This document shows, in pieces, positions 34,996-44,339 of a stretch of DNA of 64,000 nt. Every line of letters begins with the position of its first letter. The stretch's first letter is position 1. A program made the position numbers and the translations under genes. The notes beneath the pieces were generated by a model. It searched no databases. It had not been told where the DNA came from and worked only from the letters and a program-made list of their open reading frames with translations. Location: contig NZ_JAFCJT010000002.1 of the NCBI RefSeq assembly GCF_018130785.1, forward strand, positions 620,001 through 684,000, read 5' to 3'. The DNA is from Bradyrhizobium liaoningense (GTDB taxonomy: Bacteria > Pseudomonadota > Alphaproteobacteria > Rhizobiales > Xanthobacteraceae).

Positions 34996-35661
34996 TCAGC
35001 GCTGCCGCAGCCGGCGGTTGACCCGGCGCGCCAGATAATCGCCCGCGCTCTGCACGAGCTGTACCAGCGCGATCAGCACGACCACGACGGCGAGCATCAT
35101 CTCCGGCATGAAGCGCTGATAGCCGTAGCGGATGCCGAGATCGCCCAGGCCACCGCCGCCGACGGCGCCGACCATGGCGGAGTAGCCGAGCAGGCTGACC
35201 ACCGCGAGCGTCAGCGCCAGCAGCAATCCGGGCAGCGCCTCGGGGATCAGCACCTTGAGCACGATCTGGATCGGCGAGGCCCCGAACGAGGACGCGGTCT
35301 CGATCAGGCCGCCATCGACCTCGCGGATCGCAGCTTCGACCAGGCGCGCGATGAACGGTGTCGATGCGATGGTCAGCGGCACGATCGCCGCCGTCGAGCC
35401 GATCGAGGTGCCGGCGACGAGCCGGGTGAACGGGATGATGGCGACGACCAGGATGATGAAGGGCGTGGACCGCGTCGCATTGACGACGATGCCGAGCACG
35501 CGATTGACGGCGGGAGCCGAGAACAGCTCCCCTTTCCGGCTGGTCGCGAGGAAGACGCCGAGCGGCAGGCCGAAGGCGGTGCCGAGCAGCGCCGCGATGC
35601 CGACCATGTACAGGCTCTCGCCGGTGGCCTGGATGATCAGGTTGATGAGTTCAGGCGACAT
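34996..35661 (-). CDS. metI: Methionine ABC transporter permease MetI
   Basis: A 221-residue inner-membrane permease with five helices and the MetI blocks ESLYMVGIAALLGTAFGLPL, NATRSTPFIILVVAIIPFTR and the EAA loop EAAIREVDGGLIETASSFGA. The start ATG 35661 overlaps the end of metN by 11 bases, so translation is coupled. Confidence 0.92.
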   Translation of the reverse strand: MSPELINLIIQATGESLYMVGIAALLGTAFGLPLGVFLATSRKGELFSAPAVNRVLGIVVNATRSTPFIILVVAIIPFTRLVAGTSIGSTAAIVPLTIASTPFIARLVEAAIREVDGGLIETASSFGASPIQIVLKVLIPEALPGLLLALTLAVVSLLGYSAMVGAVGGGGLGDLGIRYGYQRFMPEMMLAVVVVLIALVQLVQSAGDYLARRVNRRLRQR

Positions 35662-36775
35662 AGCCGAGACGCTCCGCCGAGAATTGATATTGAGAGAGCC
35701 AGGCGAGCGCGCGCGTCACCGCGTCCTCGCCACCGGGAATACCGAGGGTGAGCGAGCCCACATGCTGGCCGCCGATCTCGTCGATGCGGGCCGACAGCAG
35801 CGAGACGTCGAGGCTGAGCTCGCGGGCGAGCCGCGCCACCAGCGTGTCGCCGGCCCCTGCCCCGCGTACCTGGACGCGGATCACGGCCTGCCCGCCCGCA
35901 GACGGCTCCGCCACGATCCGGCTCGCCAGCGACACCGGCAGGCTGTCGCCGATGACTTCGGCGAGGAAGGACTGCGTGATCGGATGCTCGGGGTGGGTGA
36001 AGATGTCGGCGACATGGCCGCTCTCGACGACATGGCCGGCGTCGAGCACCACGACTTCCTTGGCCAGCTGACGCACCACGGACATTTCGTGCGTGATCAG
36101 CACGATGGTCACCCCGAGCTCGCGGTTGATCTTGGCGAGCAGATCGAGGATCGCGCGCGTGGTCTGCGGATCGAGCGCCGAGGTCGCCTCGTCCGACAGC
36201 AGCACGCTCGGGCGTGTCGCCAACGCACGGGCAATGCCGACGCGCTGCTTCTGGCCGCCCGAGAGTTCCGAGGGGTAGCGGTCGTGCTTGTCGGCGATGC
36301 CGACCAGCGCCAGCAGCTCGGCGACGCGGGCCTTGATGTCGGCTTTGGCCCAGCCGGCGATCTCCAGCGGCAGCGCAATGTTGTCGGCCGCCGTGCGCGA
36401 CGACAGCAGGTTGAAATGCTGGAAGATCATGCCGATCGAGCGCTGCGCCAGCCGCAATTCGCGGCCTGCCAGCGCCGAGATATCGCTGTTGTCGACGATC
36501 ACGCGGCCCGTGGTCGGCTTCTCCAGCCCGTTGATCAGCCGGACCAGGCTCGACTTGCCGGCGCCGGAACGGCCGATGACGCCGGTGATCGAGCCGCGCT
36601 GAATTGCGAAGTCGATGTCTTGAAGCGCGTTGACACCGGGCTTGCCGCGATAGGCCGGATAGATCTTCGAGACGCCTTCGAAACGGACCATTGCGTCTGC
36701 TTTGGGCGCGGCGGGTGAAACCGCTTCAAGCGTTTCGAGCGGCTGTCCGATCGCGAGCGATTGATGGGCGTTCAT
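35651..36775 (-). CDS. metN: Methionine ABC transporter ATPase MetN
   Basis: Taking ATG 36775 (AAGGCG box eight bases upstream) the product has 374 residues; ATG 36790 is an alternative, and the frame open to 36904 is not supported. Walker [10 protein letters not shown], signature LSGGQKQR, Walker [13 protein letters not shown] and H-loop LITHEM are all present. The C-terminal ~75 residues form the NIL regulatory domain that binds methionine and inhibits transport. First gene of metN-metI-metQ. No SAM riboswitch could be recognised in its upstream region. Confidence 0.92.
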   Translation of the reverse strand: MNAHQSLAIGQPLETLEAVSPAAPKADAMVRFEGVSKIYPAYRGKPGVNALQDIDFAIQRGSITGVIGRSGAGKSSLVRLINGLEKPTTGRVIVDNSDISALAGRELRLAQRSIGMIFQHFNLLSSRTAADNIALPLEIAGWAKADIKARVAELLALVGIADKHDRYPSELSGGQKQRVGIARALATRPSVLLSDEATSALDPQTTRAILDLLAKINRELGVTIVLITHEMSVVRQLAKEVVVLDAGHVVESGHVADIFTHPEHPITQSFLAEVIGDSLPVSLASRIVAEPSAGGQAVIRVQVRGAGAGDTLVARLARELSLDVSLLSARIDEIGGQHVGSLTLGIPGGEDAVTRALAWLSQYQFSAERLGYVA

Positions 36776-36978
36776 GGAGGCGGCCTTCATGCACAATAGT
36801 TCGCCGGCCCGCGTGCCCTCTGGCCTGCGGGAACCCGGTCGCAGCAAGCGACGGGGTGAAACTGCAGTCGCGCGTTTCCGACGAAGCGCGCTGCACTGCA
36901 GCACGCACCATCGCCTTTCCGGGTCCTGCTTGCAATTTCAGATATTTGCGGGGAGTTGGACGAAGTTTTCCCGATCCC

Positions 36979-37008
36979 TCCCGGCGGAAGAAAATTTGTC
37001 TGCCGGGG
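36979..37008 (-). terminator. GC-rich inverted repeat downstream of the crotonase gene
   Basis: CCCGGC (36980-36985) and GCCGGG (37002-37007) flank a 16-base AT-rich spacer, 27-56 bases after the stop of the crotonase gene on the minus strand. It may end that transcript before metN. The long loop and missing T-run make this tentative. Confidence 0.3.
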
Positions 37009-37034
37009 GTATCAACATCCGGCCGCGCCGGGAC

Positions 37035-37841
37035 TCATCGTCCCCGGAACCGCGGCTTGCGGCGCGTCAGGAACGCCTCGACGCCCTCCTTGTGGTCCTC
37101 GCTGAAGCTCGCCAGCGCGAACTGGTCGACGTCCATATGGCTGGCGAGATCGTCCAGCGCGTGTGCGAGCCGGTTGACCGTCAGCTTCGTCATGGCGACC
37201 GAGAGCGGCGGCTGCGCAGCCACCTTGCGCGCGAGGTCCATGGCGGCATCGAACGCGTGGCCGGGATCGACCACCTGCTCCACCAGGCGCCATTCATAGG
37301 CCTCATCAGCGCTGATGCGCTGATCGGCCAGTATCACCGCCTGCTTGGTGCGGGCCGGCCCGATCAGATGCAGCATGCGCGGGATGCTCTGCCAGCTCAT
37401 GTTCATGCCGAGCCCGATCTCGGGCACGCGCAGATGCGCATCGCGGCCCATCACGCGGAAGTCGAGCGCCACGGCCAGCGCGACGCCGCCGCCGACGCAA
37501 AAACCCTCGATGGCCGCGATCGTGATCTGCTCCATCTCCTGCCAGGCATGGGTCAGACGCGGCCCGAGCTTGAGATGCCGGCGCAGCGTGCCGAGATCCA
37601 TGTCCTTGCGCGATCGGCCCTCGGCATCCTTGAGGTCGAAGCCCGCGCTGAAGGCGCTGGTGCTGCCCGTCAGCACCACGACGGACGTTGCGGCATCATC
37701 CTCGAAGCTGCGCGCGGCCGCGGTGAGCTGGCGCAGCGCCTCCGGCGACAGCGCGTTAATGCCGTCGCCGCGATCGAACCGCACCACCGCAATCCGCCCC
37801 TCCGGTCCGAGGCCCTTCTCGATCTTCACGAAGTCCGTCAC
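37035..37841 (-). CDS. Enoyl-CoA hydratase/isomerase family protein (crotonase)
   Basis: With GTG 37841 as start (GGGAGAC box) the product has 268 residues, the usual crotonase length. The oxyanion-hole blocks are visible: [12 protein letters not shown] and [27 protein letters not shown] supplies the second active-site position, with Glu as in hydratases. It acts on a CoA thioester in the cytoplasm; hydration, isomerisation or hydrolysis cannot be separated from sequence alone. The gene is divergent from the nitrile hydratase operon with 120 bases between starts, so regulation may be shared. Confidence 0.87.
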   Translation of the reverse strand: MTDFVKIEKGLGPEGRIAVVRFDRGDGINALSPEALRQLTAAARSFEDDAATSVVVLTGSTSAFSAGFDLKDAEGRSRKDMDLGTLRRHLKLGPRLTHAWQEMEQITIAAIEGFCVGGGVALAVALDFRVMGRDAHLRVPEIGLGMNMSWQSIPRMLHLIGPARTKQAVILADQRISADEAYEWRLVEQVVDPGHAFDAAMDLARKVAAQPPLSVAMTKLTVNRLAHALDDLASHMDVDQFALASFSEDHKEGVEAFLTRRKPRFRGR

Positions 37842-37906
37842 GAATGTCTCCCTATCCGCTTTGCTGCGAGGATAGCCTACGTCCGGCCTCACGAATATGG
37901 GACCCG

Positions 37907-37919
37907 GTTGCGCCGCAAC
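37907..37919. promoter_or_regulatory. Palindrome between crotonase and nitrile hydratase genes
   Basis: GTTGCG-C-CGCAAC, a perfect 13-base palindrome, lies 66 bases from the crotonase start and 43 bases from the nitrile hydratase alpha start. It is a candidate operator for one or both divergent transcripts. No regulator gene is adjacent. Confidence 0.35.
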
Positions 37920-37961
37920 GCATACTCGACAGGCAGGGACCATTGCGCCTATCTTCGCGCC

Positions 37962-38594
37962 ATGAGCCACGATTACGACCATCATCACCACGATCACGAC
38001 CATTCCGAGTTGTCGGAGACCGAGCTGCGCGTGCGCGCGCTCGAGACGATCCTGACCGAAAAAGGCTATGTCGAGCCGGCCGCGCTCGACGCCATCATCC
38101 AGGCCTATGAGACCAGGATCGGCCCGCACAATGGCGCGCGCGTCGTCGCCAAGGCCTGGACCGATCCGGCGTTCAAAAAGGCGCTGCTGGAGGATGGCTC
38201 GAAGGCCATCGGCACGCTCGGCCATGTGAGCCGCGTCGGCGACCATCTCGTCGTGGTCGAGAACACGCCGCAGCGGCACAACATGGTCGTGTGCACGCTG
38301 TGCTCCTGCTACCCCTGGGAAATGCTGGGGCTGCCGCCGGTCTGGTACAAGGCAGCGCCTTACCGCTCGCGCGCGGTGAAGGACCCGCGCGGCGTGCTCG
38401 CCGATTTCGACGTCGCGCTGCCGAAGGACATGGAAATCCGTGTCTGGGATTCGACGGCCGAGACCCGCTTCCTGGTGCTGCCGATGCGCCCTGTGGGCAC
38501 GGAGGGCTGGAGCGAGGAACAGCTCGCCGAACTCGTCACGCGCGATTCCATGATCGGCACCGGCTTCCCCAAAACGCCCGGAGCGCCGTCATGA
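37962..38594 (+). CDS. nthA: Nitrile hydratase alpha subunit, cobalt type
   Basis: A 210-residue subunit. The metal-binding claw reads [10 protein letters not shown]; the Thr between the first two Cys marks the non-corrin cobalt type rather than the iron type (which has Ser). The N-terminus is an unusual His/Asp-rich tail ([14 protein letters not shown]) that may hold metal ions. Together with the beta subunit it hydrates nitriles to amides in the cytoplasm. Start ATG 37962; the frame upstream is antisense to crotonase and not coding. First of three coupled genes; no amidase gene is close by. Confidence 0.95.
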   Translation: MSHDYDHHHHDHDHSELSETELRVRALETILTEKGYVEPAALDAIIQAYETRIGPHNGARVVAKAWTDPAFKKALLEDGSKAIGTLGHVSRVGDHLVVVENTPQRHNMVVCTLCSCYPWEMLGLPPVWYKAAPYRSRAVKDPRGVLADFDVALPKDMEIRVWDSTAETRFLVLPMRPVGTEGWSEEQLAELVTRDSMIGTGFPKTPGAPS

Positions 38595-39250
38595 ACGGCG
38601 TGCACGACATGGGTGGCATGGACGGGTTCGGCAAAGTCGAGCCCGAGCCGAACGAGCCGACGTTTCACGCAGAATGGGAATCCCGCGTGCTGGCGATGGT
38701 GCGCGCGATGGGAGCCGCCGGCGCCTTCAACATCGACACCTCGCGCTTCTATCGCGAGACGCTGCCGCCGCACGTCTATCTTTCGAGCTCCTACTACAAG
38801 AAATGGTTTCTCGGGCTCGAGGAGATGCTGGTCGAGAAGGGCTACCTCACCCGCGATGAGGTCGCCGCCGGTCACGCGATGCAGCCTGGAAAGGCGCTCA
38901 AGCACGGCACGTTTGATCTGGCCAACGTCGAGCGCGTGATGGTGCGCGGCAAGTTCGCCCGCCCCGCCCCGGCACCGGCCAGGTTCAAGATCGGCGATCG
39001 CGTCCGTGCGAAGAACATCCATCCGGCCACGCACACGCGGTTGCCGCACTATGTGCGCGGCCATGTCGGCGTGGTCGAGCTGAATCACGGCTGCCACGTG
39101 TTTCCGGATTCGGCCGCGATGGAGCTCGGCGAGAATCCGCAATGGCTCTACACCGTCGTGTTCGACGGCCGCGATCTCTGGGGCGAGGATGGTGATCCGA
39201 CGCTGAAGGTGTCGATCGACGCGTTCGAGCCCTATCTGGATCCGGCGTGA
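38591..39250 (+). CDS. nthB: Nitrile hydratase beta subunit
   Basis: A 219-residue subunit starting [17 protein letters not shown], the near-invariant beginning of nitrile hydratase beta chains. Conserved middle and end blocks are [13 protein letters not shown] and the SH3-like C-terminal domain ([36 protein letters not shown]). Arg residues in this chain stabilise the oxidised Cys of the alpha claw. The start overlaps the alpha stop by four bases (ATGA), which favours equal production. Confidence 0.95.
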   Translation: MNGVHDMGGMDGFGKVEPEPNEPTFHAEWESRVLAMVRAMGAAGAFNIDTSRFYRETLPPHVYLSSSYYKKWFLGLEEMLVEKGYLTRDEVAAGHAMQPGKALKHGTFDLANVERVMVRGKFARPAPAPARFKIGDRVRAKNIHPATHTRLPHYVRGHVGVVELNHGCHVFPDSAAMELGENPQWLYTVVFDGRDLWGEDGDPTLKVSIDAFEPYLDPA

Positions 39251-39627
39251 TGACTGCTAGCGCTGCGGCGGCCGCGACGGCGGCCATTCCGAGCATTCCG
39301 CGCGATGACGACGGCCCGGTGTTCCGCGCGCCCTGGGAGGCGCATGCCTTCGCGATGGCCCTGACGCTGCATGACCGCGGCGTGTTCACCTGGCCGGAAT
39401 GGGCCGCAGCCTTGGCCGACGAGATCAAGCGTGCGCAAGCCGCCGGCGATCCCGACACGGGTGAGACTTACTACATGCATTGGCTCGCCACGCTGGAAGG
39501 ACTGGTCGCGCGCAAAGGCGTCGCATCGATGGAGACGCTGCACCGCTACCGCGACGCGTGGGACCACGCGGCGGACCGAACGCCGCACGGCAAGCCGATC
39601 GAGCTGCGGCCGGAGGATTTTGGCTAG
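39250..39627 (+). CDS. Nitrile hydratase accessory/activator protein (P14K type)
   Basis: A 125-residue protein homologous to the N-terminal half of the beta chain (FRAPWEAHAFAMALTLHDRG, FTWPEWAAALADEI, TYYMHWLATLEGLV). Proteins of this type form a complex with the alpha subunit, deliver cobalt and exchange subunits to make the active enzyme. The start overlaps the beta stop by one base (TGATG), completing an alpha-beta-activator operon in the order typical of cobalt enzymes. Confidence 0.9.
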   Translation: MTASAAAAATAAIPSIPRDDDGPVFRAPWEAHAFAMALTLHDRGVFTWPEWAAALADEIKRAQAAGDPDTGETYYMHWLATLEGLVARKGVASMETLHRYRDAWDHAADRTPHGKPIELRPEDFG

Positions 39628-39643
39628 CTTCGCGCCACATGCT

Positions 39644-39730
39644 CGTCATTGCGAGCGTAGCGAAGCAATCCAGAATCTTTCCGCGGCGGCAGTCTGGATT
39701 GCTTCGTCGCAAGAGCTCCTCGCAATGACG
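39644..39730. repeat. Palindromic dispersed repeat of the Bradyrhizobium REP type
   Basis: An 87-base imperfect palindrome: left arm CGTCATTGCGAGCGTAGCG followed by AAGCAATCCAGA, right arm TCTGGATTGCTTCG then CTCCTCGCAATGACG, with a short centre. From memory this sequence type is highly repeated in Bradyrhizobium and Rhodopseudomonas genomes, usually between genes. It sits between two convergent genes (nitrile hydratase activator and queC), where it can form a long hairpin on either transcript. Confidence 0.8.
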
Positions 39731-39745
39731 GCGGAGCGAGAGGCA

Positions 39746-40459
39746 CTACCTGCCCGTCGCAAACTCGTGCCATCCCTTCGCCCGCAAACTGCACGCCGGG
39801 CACTCCCCGCAGCCATATCCCCAATCATGCTGCGCGCCGCGTTCGCCGAGATAGCAGGTGTGCGACTGCTCGCGGATGAGATCGACGAGCCCCTCGCCGC
39901 CGAGGTCATGCGCGAGCTTCCACGTCGCCGCCTTGTCGATCCACATCAACGGCGTGTGCAGCTCGAATTGCCTCGCCATGCCGAGCGAGAGCGCGGCCTG
40001 CATGGCGCGGATGGTGTCGTCGCGGCAATCGGGATAGCCGGAATAGTCGGTCTCGCACATGCCGCCGACGATGTGGGTGATGCCGCGCCGGTAGGCCAGC
40101 GCCGCGGCGAAGGTCAGGAACACCAGATTGCGGCCGGGCACGAAGGTGTTCGGCAGGCCGTCGGCTCCCATCGCGATCGCGACATCGCGCGTCAGCGCCG
40201 TCTCGGACACGGCCGCGAGCGTGGGGATTGACAGCGTGTGACTCTCGCCGAGCTTTGCGGCCCAATCCGCGCGCAGGCCCTTGAGGCCGTCGAACAGCCG
40301 GTCGCGGCAGGCCAGCTCGATGGCGTGGCGCTGGCCGTAATCGAAGCCCAGCGTCTCCACGCGCGCGAAGCGGCTCAGCGCCCAGGCAAGGCAGGTGGTG
40401 GAATCCTGGCCGCCGGAAAACAGCACCAGGGCAGTTTCTGATGAAAATGTGTCGCTCAT
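39746..40459 (-). CDS. queC: 7-cyano-7-deazaguanine synthase QueC
   Basis: With ATG 40459 the product has 237 residues. The PP-loop ATP-pyrophosphatase motif is [12 protein letters not shown], and the zinc-binding Cys cluster is [13 protein letters not shown] near the C-terminus with an additional Cys upstream (SHTCYLG). The enzyme converts 7-carboxy-7-deazaguanine and ammonia to preQ0 in queuosine biosynthesis. No other queuosine gene is in the window, so it is a single-gene unit here. Confidence 0.94.
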   Translation of the reverse strand: MSDTFSSETALVLFSGGQDSTTCLAWALSRFARVETLGFDYGQRHAIELACRDRLFDGLKGLRADWAAKLGESHTLSIPTLAAVSETALTRDVAIAMGADGLPNTFVPGRNLVFLTFAAALAYRRGITHIVGGMCETDYSGYPDCRDDTIRAMQAALSLGMARQFELHTPLMWIDKAATWKLAHDLGGEGLVDLIREQSHTCYLGERGAQHDWGYGCGECPACSLRAKGWHEFATGR

Positions 40460-40585
40460 GGCCCGCGCTTTAGCACTGTGGAACGAGCCCGCCAATCAGT
40501 GGAAATCGGCGCGATCCAACGCGTCCCGCTGGGAACGGCGGGCCGCTTTTGGCATAAGGCTTGGGACCCAGGAGACTGCCCCGCA

Positions 40586-41440
40586 ATGACCCCTTCCCGC
40601 GACATTTCCCGCCTGATCGAGATCATGGCGGCGCTGCGCACGCCGGTGACCGGCTGCCCCTGGGACCTCGAGCAGGATTTTGCGACGATCGCGCCCTACA
40701 CGATCGAGGAGGCCTATGAGGTGGTCGAGGCCATCAGCCGCGGCGATCTCGACGATCTGCGCGAGGAGCTCGGCGACCTCCTGCTCCAGGTCGTGTTCCA
40801 CGCCCAGATGGCCTCTGAGCAAAACGCCTTTGCGTTCGGCGACGTTGTCGAGGCCATCACGCGGAAGATGATCCGGCGCCATCCCCATGTCTTCGCCGAC
40901 AAGGACGGCAATCTCGCCTCCTCTCACGTCAAGGAGGTCTGGGACCGCATCAAGGCCGAGGAGAAAGCCGAACGCGCCGCGCGTCGGCCACCGGAAGAGA
41001 CGCCGCCGCACAAATCGCTGCTCGCGGGCGTGAAGGCCGGCCAGCCGGCGTTGACCCGCGCCATGGCGCTGCAGCGCAAGGCTTCCACGGTCGGCTTCGA
41101 CTGGAACGACCCGCGCGCGGTGCTGCAAAAGATCCGCGAGGAAGCCGACGAGATCGAGGCCGCACTGGATCGCAACGACAAGCAGGAGATCGCGGAGGAA
41201 ACCGGTGATCTGATGTTCGCGCTCGTCAACCTCGCCCGCCATGTCGACGCCGATCCGGAATCCGCACTGAGCGCGACGAATGCGAAGTTCGAACGGCGCT
41301 TTGCCTTCATCGAACGGGCGCTCGAGGCGCAGGGACGCACGCTTGAGCAAGCGTCGCTTGAGGAGATGGATGCGCTGTGGAATGCAGCGAAGAGTGAGGG
41401 GAAACCGGAATCAGGGACTCGCGGGCAGGCCCGCCGCTAG
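40586..41440 (+). CDS. mazG: Nucleoside triphosphate pyrophosphohydrolase MazG
   Basis: A 284-residue protein with tandem MazG domains. The first holds PVTGCPWDLEQDF and the metal-binding EEAYEVVEA...REELGDLLLQVVFHA pattern. The second holds the EEADEIEAALD...EEETGDLMFALVN version. It hydrolyses non-canonical and canonical NTPs to NMP and pyrophosphate. Start ATG 40586 is chosen; the frame is open from 40478, but that part overlaps the queC promoter region. Confidence 0.93.
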   Translation: MTPSRDISRLIEIMAALRTPVTGCPWDLEQDFATIAPYTIEEAYEVVEAISRGDLDDLREELGDLLLQVVFHAQMASEQNAFAFGDVVEAITRKMIRRHPHVFADKDGNLASSHVKEVWDRIKAEEKAERAARRPPEETPPHKSLLAGVKAGQPALTRAMALQRKASTVGFDWNDPRAVLQKIREEADEIEAALDRNDKQEIAEETGDLMFALVNLARHVDADPESALSATNAKFERRFAFIERALEAQGRTLEQASLEEMDALWNAAKSEGKPESGTRGQARR

Positions 41441-41453
41441 CCTTCGGTATTCT

Positions 41454-41477
41454 CGGATAAGGTCAGCACCTTTTCCG
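41454..41477 (+). terminator. Hairpin downstream of mazG
   Basis: A 10-base stem with one mismatch (CGGATAAGGT and ACCTTTTCCG) around a CAGC loop, 14 bases after the mazG stop. No T-run follows directly, but the position suggests a transcription end or RNA-stabilising structure. Confidence 0.4.
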
Positions 41478-41593
41478 AATGCAGCGAGCCGGTCATGGCG
41501 GGTCGTAGTCCAGCCATGAAATCGTCACGACCGGCAGTCTAAAGTTGAGCAACGGAGCCCGTGCAGCCGAAATCCCGCGTCAGGTGAAGTGCG

Positions 41594-42622
41594 ATGCCGT
41601 TAAAGCATTATTCGGTCCTCAAGGGACGCCCGATCGCGATGCGTTTCGGCACCGGCCAGTCGCCTCACTATCAAGTCCATGTCGTGGCCGACAACGCGGA
41701 TTTCCGCATCGCCGTCAATGTGCAATCAGCCGACGGAAGCGAAGTCGAGTTCCTGGTGCGATCGCGCTTTGTCCATCCGATCACCGATCAACTCGCAGCC
41801 CTGCCGGAGGGCCTGCACCCGCAGCAGCCGAAACCGGGCAGCATGGCGCTGGACTTCATTCGCGGCAATCTGATGCAGCCGCGGGAGATGGTCCCGCTGC
41901 CGCTGACCGTGCCCGGACCGGACAATGACCTCAACGAGAAGCTCGACCAGTTCGTCCAGCGCGCGCTCTCAAACGAAAGCGCGATGGTGTACGCGTTCGG
42001 TGAGACGTGGGGGCCGGAGACGAAGGCGGATAATTATTTCGGCTTCAGGCCGGGACGCGGCATTCACGACATCCACATGAATCAGGGAAATCCAATCGGA
42101 AGGTTCTCTGGCGATAACGGGCCGTGGCAAGACGGTGGGCTCGTGTTCGAATTCCCGGATCAGAAGCTATGGACGGCGGTCTTCCTCAAATTCCAGACGC
42201 AGGCCTGGCACACTGACGACAGGACCGGCAATCCGATCGATCTCGGCGGAGGCACGCCGACAAAGCCGCCCGATCCGACGGCTCCCCCGACCGAGGAAAT
42301 GCCTGACGGACTCGTGCGCATCATTGCGGCACTCGTCAACGCCGTGAAGACGCCCGAGCGCGAAGTCGTCACGCTGCTCAATACGGCTGATCGCGACATC
42401 GATCTCACCGGCTGGACGCTGGCCGACAAGCAGAAGAACAAAATGGTTCTGTCAGGGAAGATCTTGGCTGGGGGCACGCTCGCCGTCGTCGTGCAGAAGC
42501 CGATGGAATTATCGAACCAAGGCGGCATCATCTCGTTGCTGGACGATCGTGGGATCAAGGTCCACGGCGTCGCCTATACCAAGGCGCAAGCGAAAAATCC
42601 GGGCCTGACCATTCCATTCTAG
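41594..42622 (+). CDS. DUF2278 (YukJ-like) protein with a lamin-tail domain
   Basis: A 342-residue protein. The first ~215 residues have the DUF2278/YukJ pattern: start MPLKHYSVLKGRPIAM, the LDFIRGN block, and the IHDIHMNQGNP segment with conserved His, Asp and Asn. After a Pro/Thr linker (about residues 220-245) the last ~95 residues form a lamin-tail-like immunoglobulin fold (VVTLLNTADRDIDLTGWTLAD, LAGGTLAVVV). The biochemical role of DUF2278 is unknown; the Asp/His/Asn pattern could be catalytic. Lamin-tail domains are often joined to nucleases or secreted hydrolases. No signal peptide is visible. It converges on hflX and is not part of the adjacent operons. Confidence 0.75.
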   Translation: MPLKHYSVLKGRPIAMRFGTGQSPHYQVHVVADNADFRIAVNVQSADGSEVEFLVRSRFVHPITDQLAALPEGLHPQQPKPGSMALDFIRGNLMQPREMVPLPLTVPGPDNDLNEKLDQFVQRALSNESAMVYAFGETWGPETKADNYFGFRPGRGIHDIHMNQGNPIGRFSGDNGPWQDGGLVFEFPDQKLWTAVFLKFQTQAWHTDDRTGNPIDLGGGTPTKPPDPTAPPTEEMPDGLVRIIAALVNAVKTPEREVVTLLNTADRDIDLTGWTLADKQKNKMVLSGKILAGGTLAVVVQKPMELSNQGGIISLLDDRGIKVHGVAYTKAQAKNPGLTIPF

Positions 42623-42684
42623 TGTTACGCGTCTCAACGCCGGATATCGCACTCGAACTCGTCGAGCGCACCGCGCCCTTGGGA

Positions 42685-44079
42685 TCAAGCCACGCGCGGC
42701 ACCGCATCGAACCGCGACACCACGATATCTCGCTTGGTCTCGTCCACGCGCACGGTCATGTCGAAGCGGCCGTCGTGCAGCTCTTTTGCCAGCACCTCGG
42801 AATTGCGGTGCAGCCACGAGATGCCGGCACCATCTGCGGCGTCGATGGAGAGATCGAGCGTGGTACGTTTGGCGGCGAGCCGCTGCTCGATCGCGTCAAG
42901 CAGCGCGTCGATGCCTTCGCCCGACACGGCCGAGACCAGCATCGCCGGATGATCTTCCGGCCTGCGCGCGGCGATGTTCAAAAGCTCTTCGCGCTTATCC
43001 GGTTCGTAACGGTCGATCTTGTTCCAGACCTCGATGATGCGGCCGCTGTCGTCGGGATTGATGCCGAGCTGGCGCAGCACGGCGTCGACATCGCTCTGCT
43101 GGGCCTCGGCATCCTCGTGCGAGATGTCGCGCACATGCAGGATGACGTCGGCCTCCAGTACCTCTTCCAGTGTCGCGCGGAAGGCTGCGACGAGCTGGGT
43201 CGGCAGGTTCGAGATGAAGCCGACGGTGTCGGACAGCATCGCCTTGCCGCCATGCGGCAGCGTGAGCGCGCGCAGGGTCGGATCGAGCGTTGCGAACAGC
43301 ATGTCGGCGGCCTGAACGTCGGCGCGGGTCAGGCGGTTGAACAGCGTCGACTTGCCGGCATTGGTGTAGCCGACCAGCGCGACGACGCGATACGGCACGC
43401 GCTGCCGTCCCGCGCGGTGCAGCCGCCGCGTCGCCTGCACCTTCTTCAGTTCGCCCTCGAGTTTCGAGATGCGCTCCTGGATCAGGCGGCGGTCGGCTTC
43501 GATCTGGGTCTCGCCGGGGCCGCCCATGAAGCCGAAACCGCCGCGCTGGCGTTCGAGATGGGTCCAGGAGCGGACGAGGCGCGAGCGCTGGTAGTTGAGA
43601 TGGGCAAGCTCGACCTGGAGCGAGCCCTCCTTGGTCTTGGCGCGGCGGCCGAAGATTTCCAGAATGAGCCCGGTGCGATCGAGCACCTTGGCGTGCAACT
43701 CCTTCTCGAGATTGCGCTGCTGGATCGGCGCCAGCGCGCAATCCATCACCACGAGCTCGACATCGAGGCTTTTGGCCAGCGCGGCGATCTCCTCGACCTT
43801 GCCCTTGCCGATGTAAGTGGCGGGCCGGATCTGGCTGATCGGCGCAATGATGGCGTCCGCAATGACGAGATCGATCGCGCGCGCGAGGCCCGCGGCTTCA
43901 TCGAGCCGGGCCTCGGCGTCGCGCAGGATCTGGTTAGACGAGGCATGACTTTCCGATTGCGCGTCGGCACTTCCCGCACGCAGTCGCAAGTAGGGGCCGA
44001 TGACAAGCACCCGCCCCGTCTGCTTCGCCCCTGCCGACCGCGGACGGTCGGCCTCCCCGTCGAAATTCCGGGGTTCCAA
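42685..44079 (-). CDS. hflX: Ribosome-associated GTPase HflX
   Basis: A 464-residue GTPase with an N-terminal HflX domain (IRPATYIGKGKVEEI), a coiled coil followed by GFGFMGGPGETQIE, and the G domain: G1 GYTNAGKST, G2/G3 FATLDPT and DTVGFI, G4 NKID, G5 SAVSGEG. It binds the ribosome and helps split or rescue stalled ribosomes under stress. It starts 12 bases after hfq, an arrangement conserved in many proteobacteria, and ends the ntrYX-hfq-hflX series. Confidence 0.94.
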   Translation of the reverse strand: MEPRNFDGEADRPRSAGAKQTGRVLVIGPYLRLRAGSADAQSESHASSNQILRDAEARLDEAAGLARAIDLVIADAIIAPISQIRPATYIGKGKVEEIAALAKSLDVELVVMDCALAPIQQRNLEKELHAKVLDRTGLILEIFGRRAKTKEGSLQVELAHLNYQRSRLVRSWTHLERQRGGFGFMGGPGETQIEADRRLIQERISKLEGELKKVQATRRLHRAGRQRVPYRVVALVGYTNAGKSTLFNRLTRADVQAADMLFATLDPTLRALTLPHGGKAMLSDTVGFISNLPTQLVAAFRATLEEVLEADVILHVRDISHEDAEAQQSDVDAVLRQLGINPDDSGRIIEVWNKIDRYEPDKREELLNIAARRPEDHPAMLVSAVSGEGIDALLDAIEQRLAAKRTTLDLSIDAADGAGISWLHRNSEVLAKELHDGRFDMTVRVDETKRDIVVSRFDAVPRVA

Positions 44080-44090
44080 TCAAATCACTC

Positions 44091-44339
44091 TCAAGCCGGC
44101 TGGTCCTCGCCGCCTTCGAACAACTGGATGGGAGCGCCCGGCATGATGGTCGAGATCGCATGCTTGTAGACGAGCTGCGAGTGACCGTCGCGCCGAAGCA
44201 GCAAACAGAAATTGTCGAACCAGGTCACGATGCCCTGGAGCTTCACTCCGTTGACCAGAAAGATCGTCAGTGGCGTCTTGGTTTTGCGAACGTGATTGAG
44301 GAAGGTGTCCTGTAGGTTTTGTGCGCGGTCTGCCGCCAT
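44091..44339 (-). CDS. hfq: RNA chaperone Hfq
   Basis: An 82-residue Sm-like protein with both Sm motifs: [20 protein letters not shown] and YKHAISTI. Key surface residues such as Gln in [12 protein letters not shown], Phe in DNFCLLL, and the YKH motif are present. Hfq hexamers assist small-RNA pairing; in rhizobia they also affect nitrogen-fixation genes. A 248-base gap to ntrX upstream may contain its own promoter. Confidence 0.97.
   Translation of the reverse strand: MAADRAQNLQDTFLNHVRKTKTPLTIFLVNGVKLQGIVTWFDNFCLLLRRDGHSQLVYKHAISTIMPGAPIQLFEGGEDQPA

Noticed and set aside
36776..37034. SAM-type riboswitch upstream of metN
   Set aside because: No SAM-I, SAM-II or related consensus or pseudoknot pattern could be found in the minus-strand leader.
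36774..37961. Upstream extension of the nitrile hydratase alpha frame
   Set aside because: It runs antisense through the crotonase gene; nitrile hydratase alpha chains start near ATG 37962.
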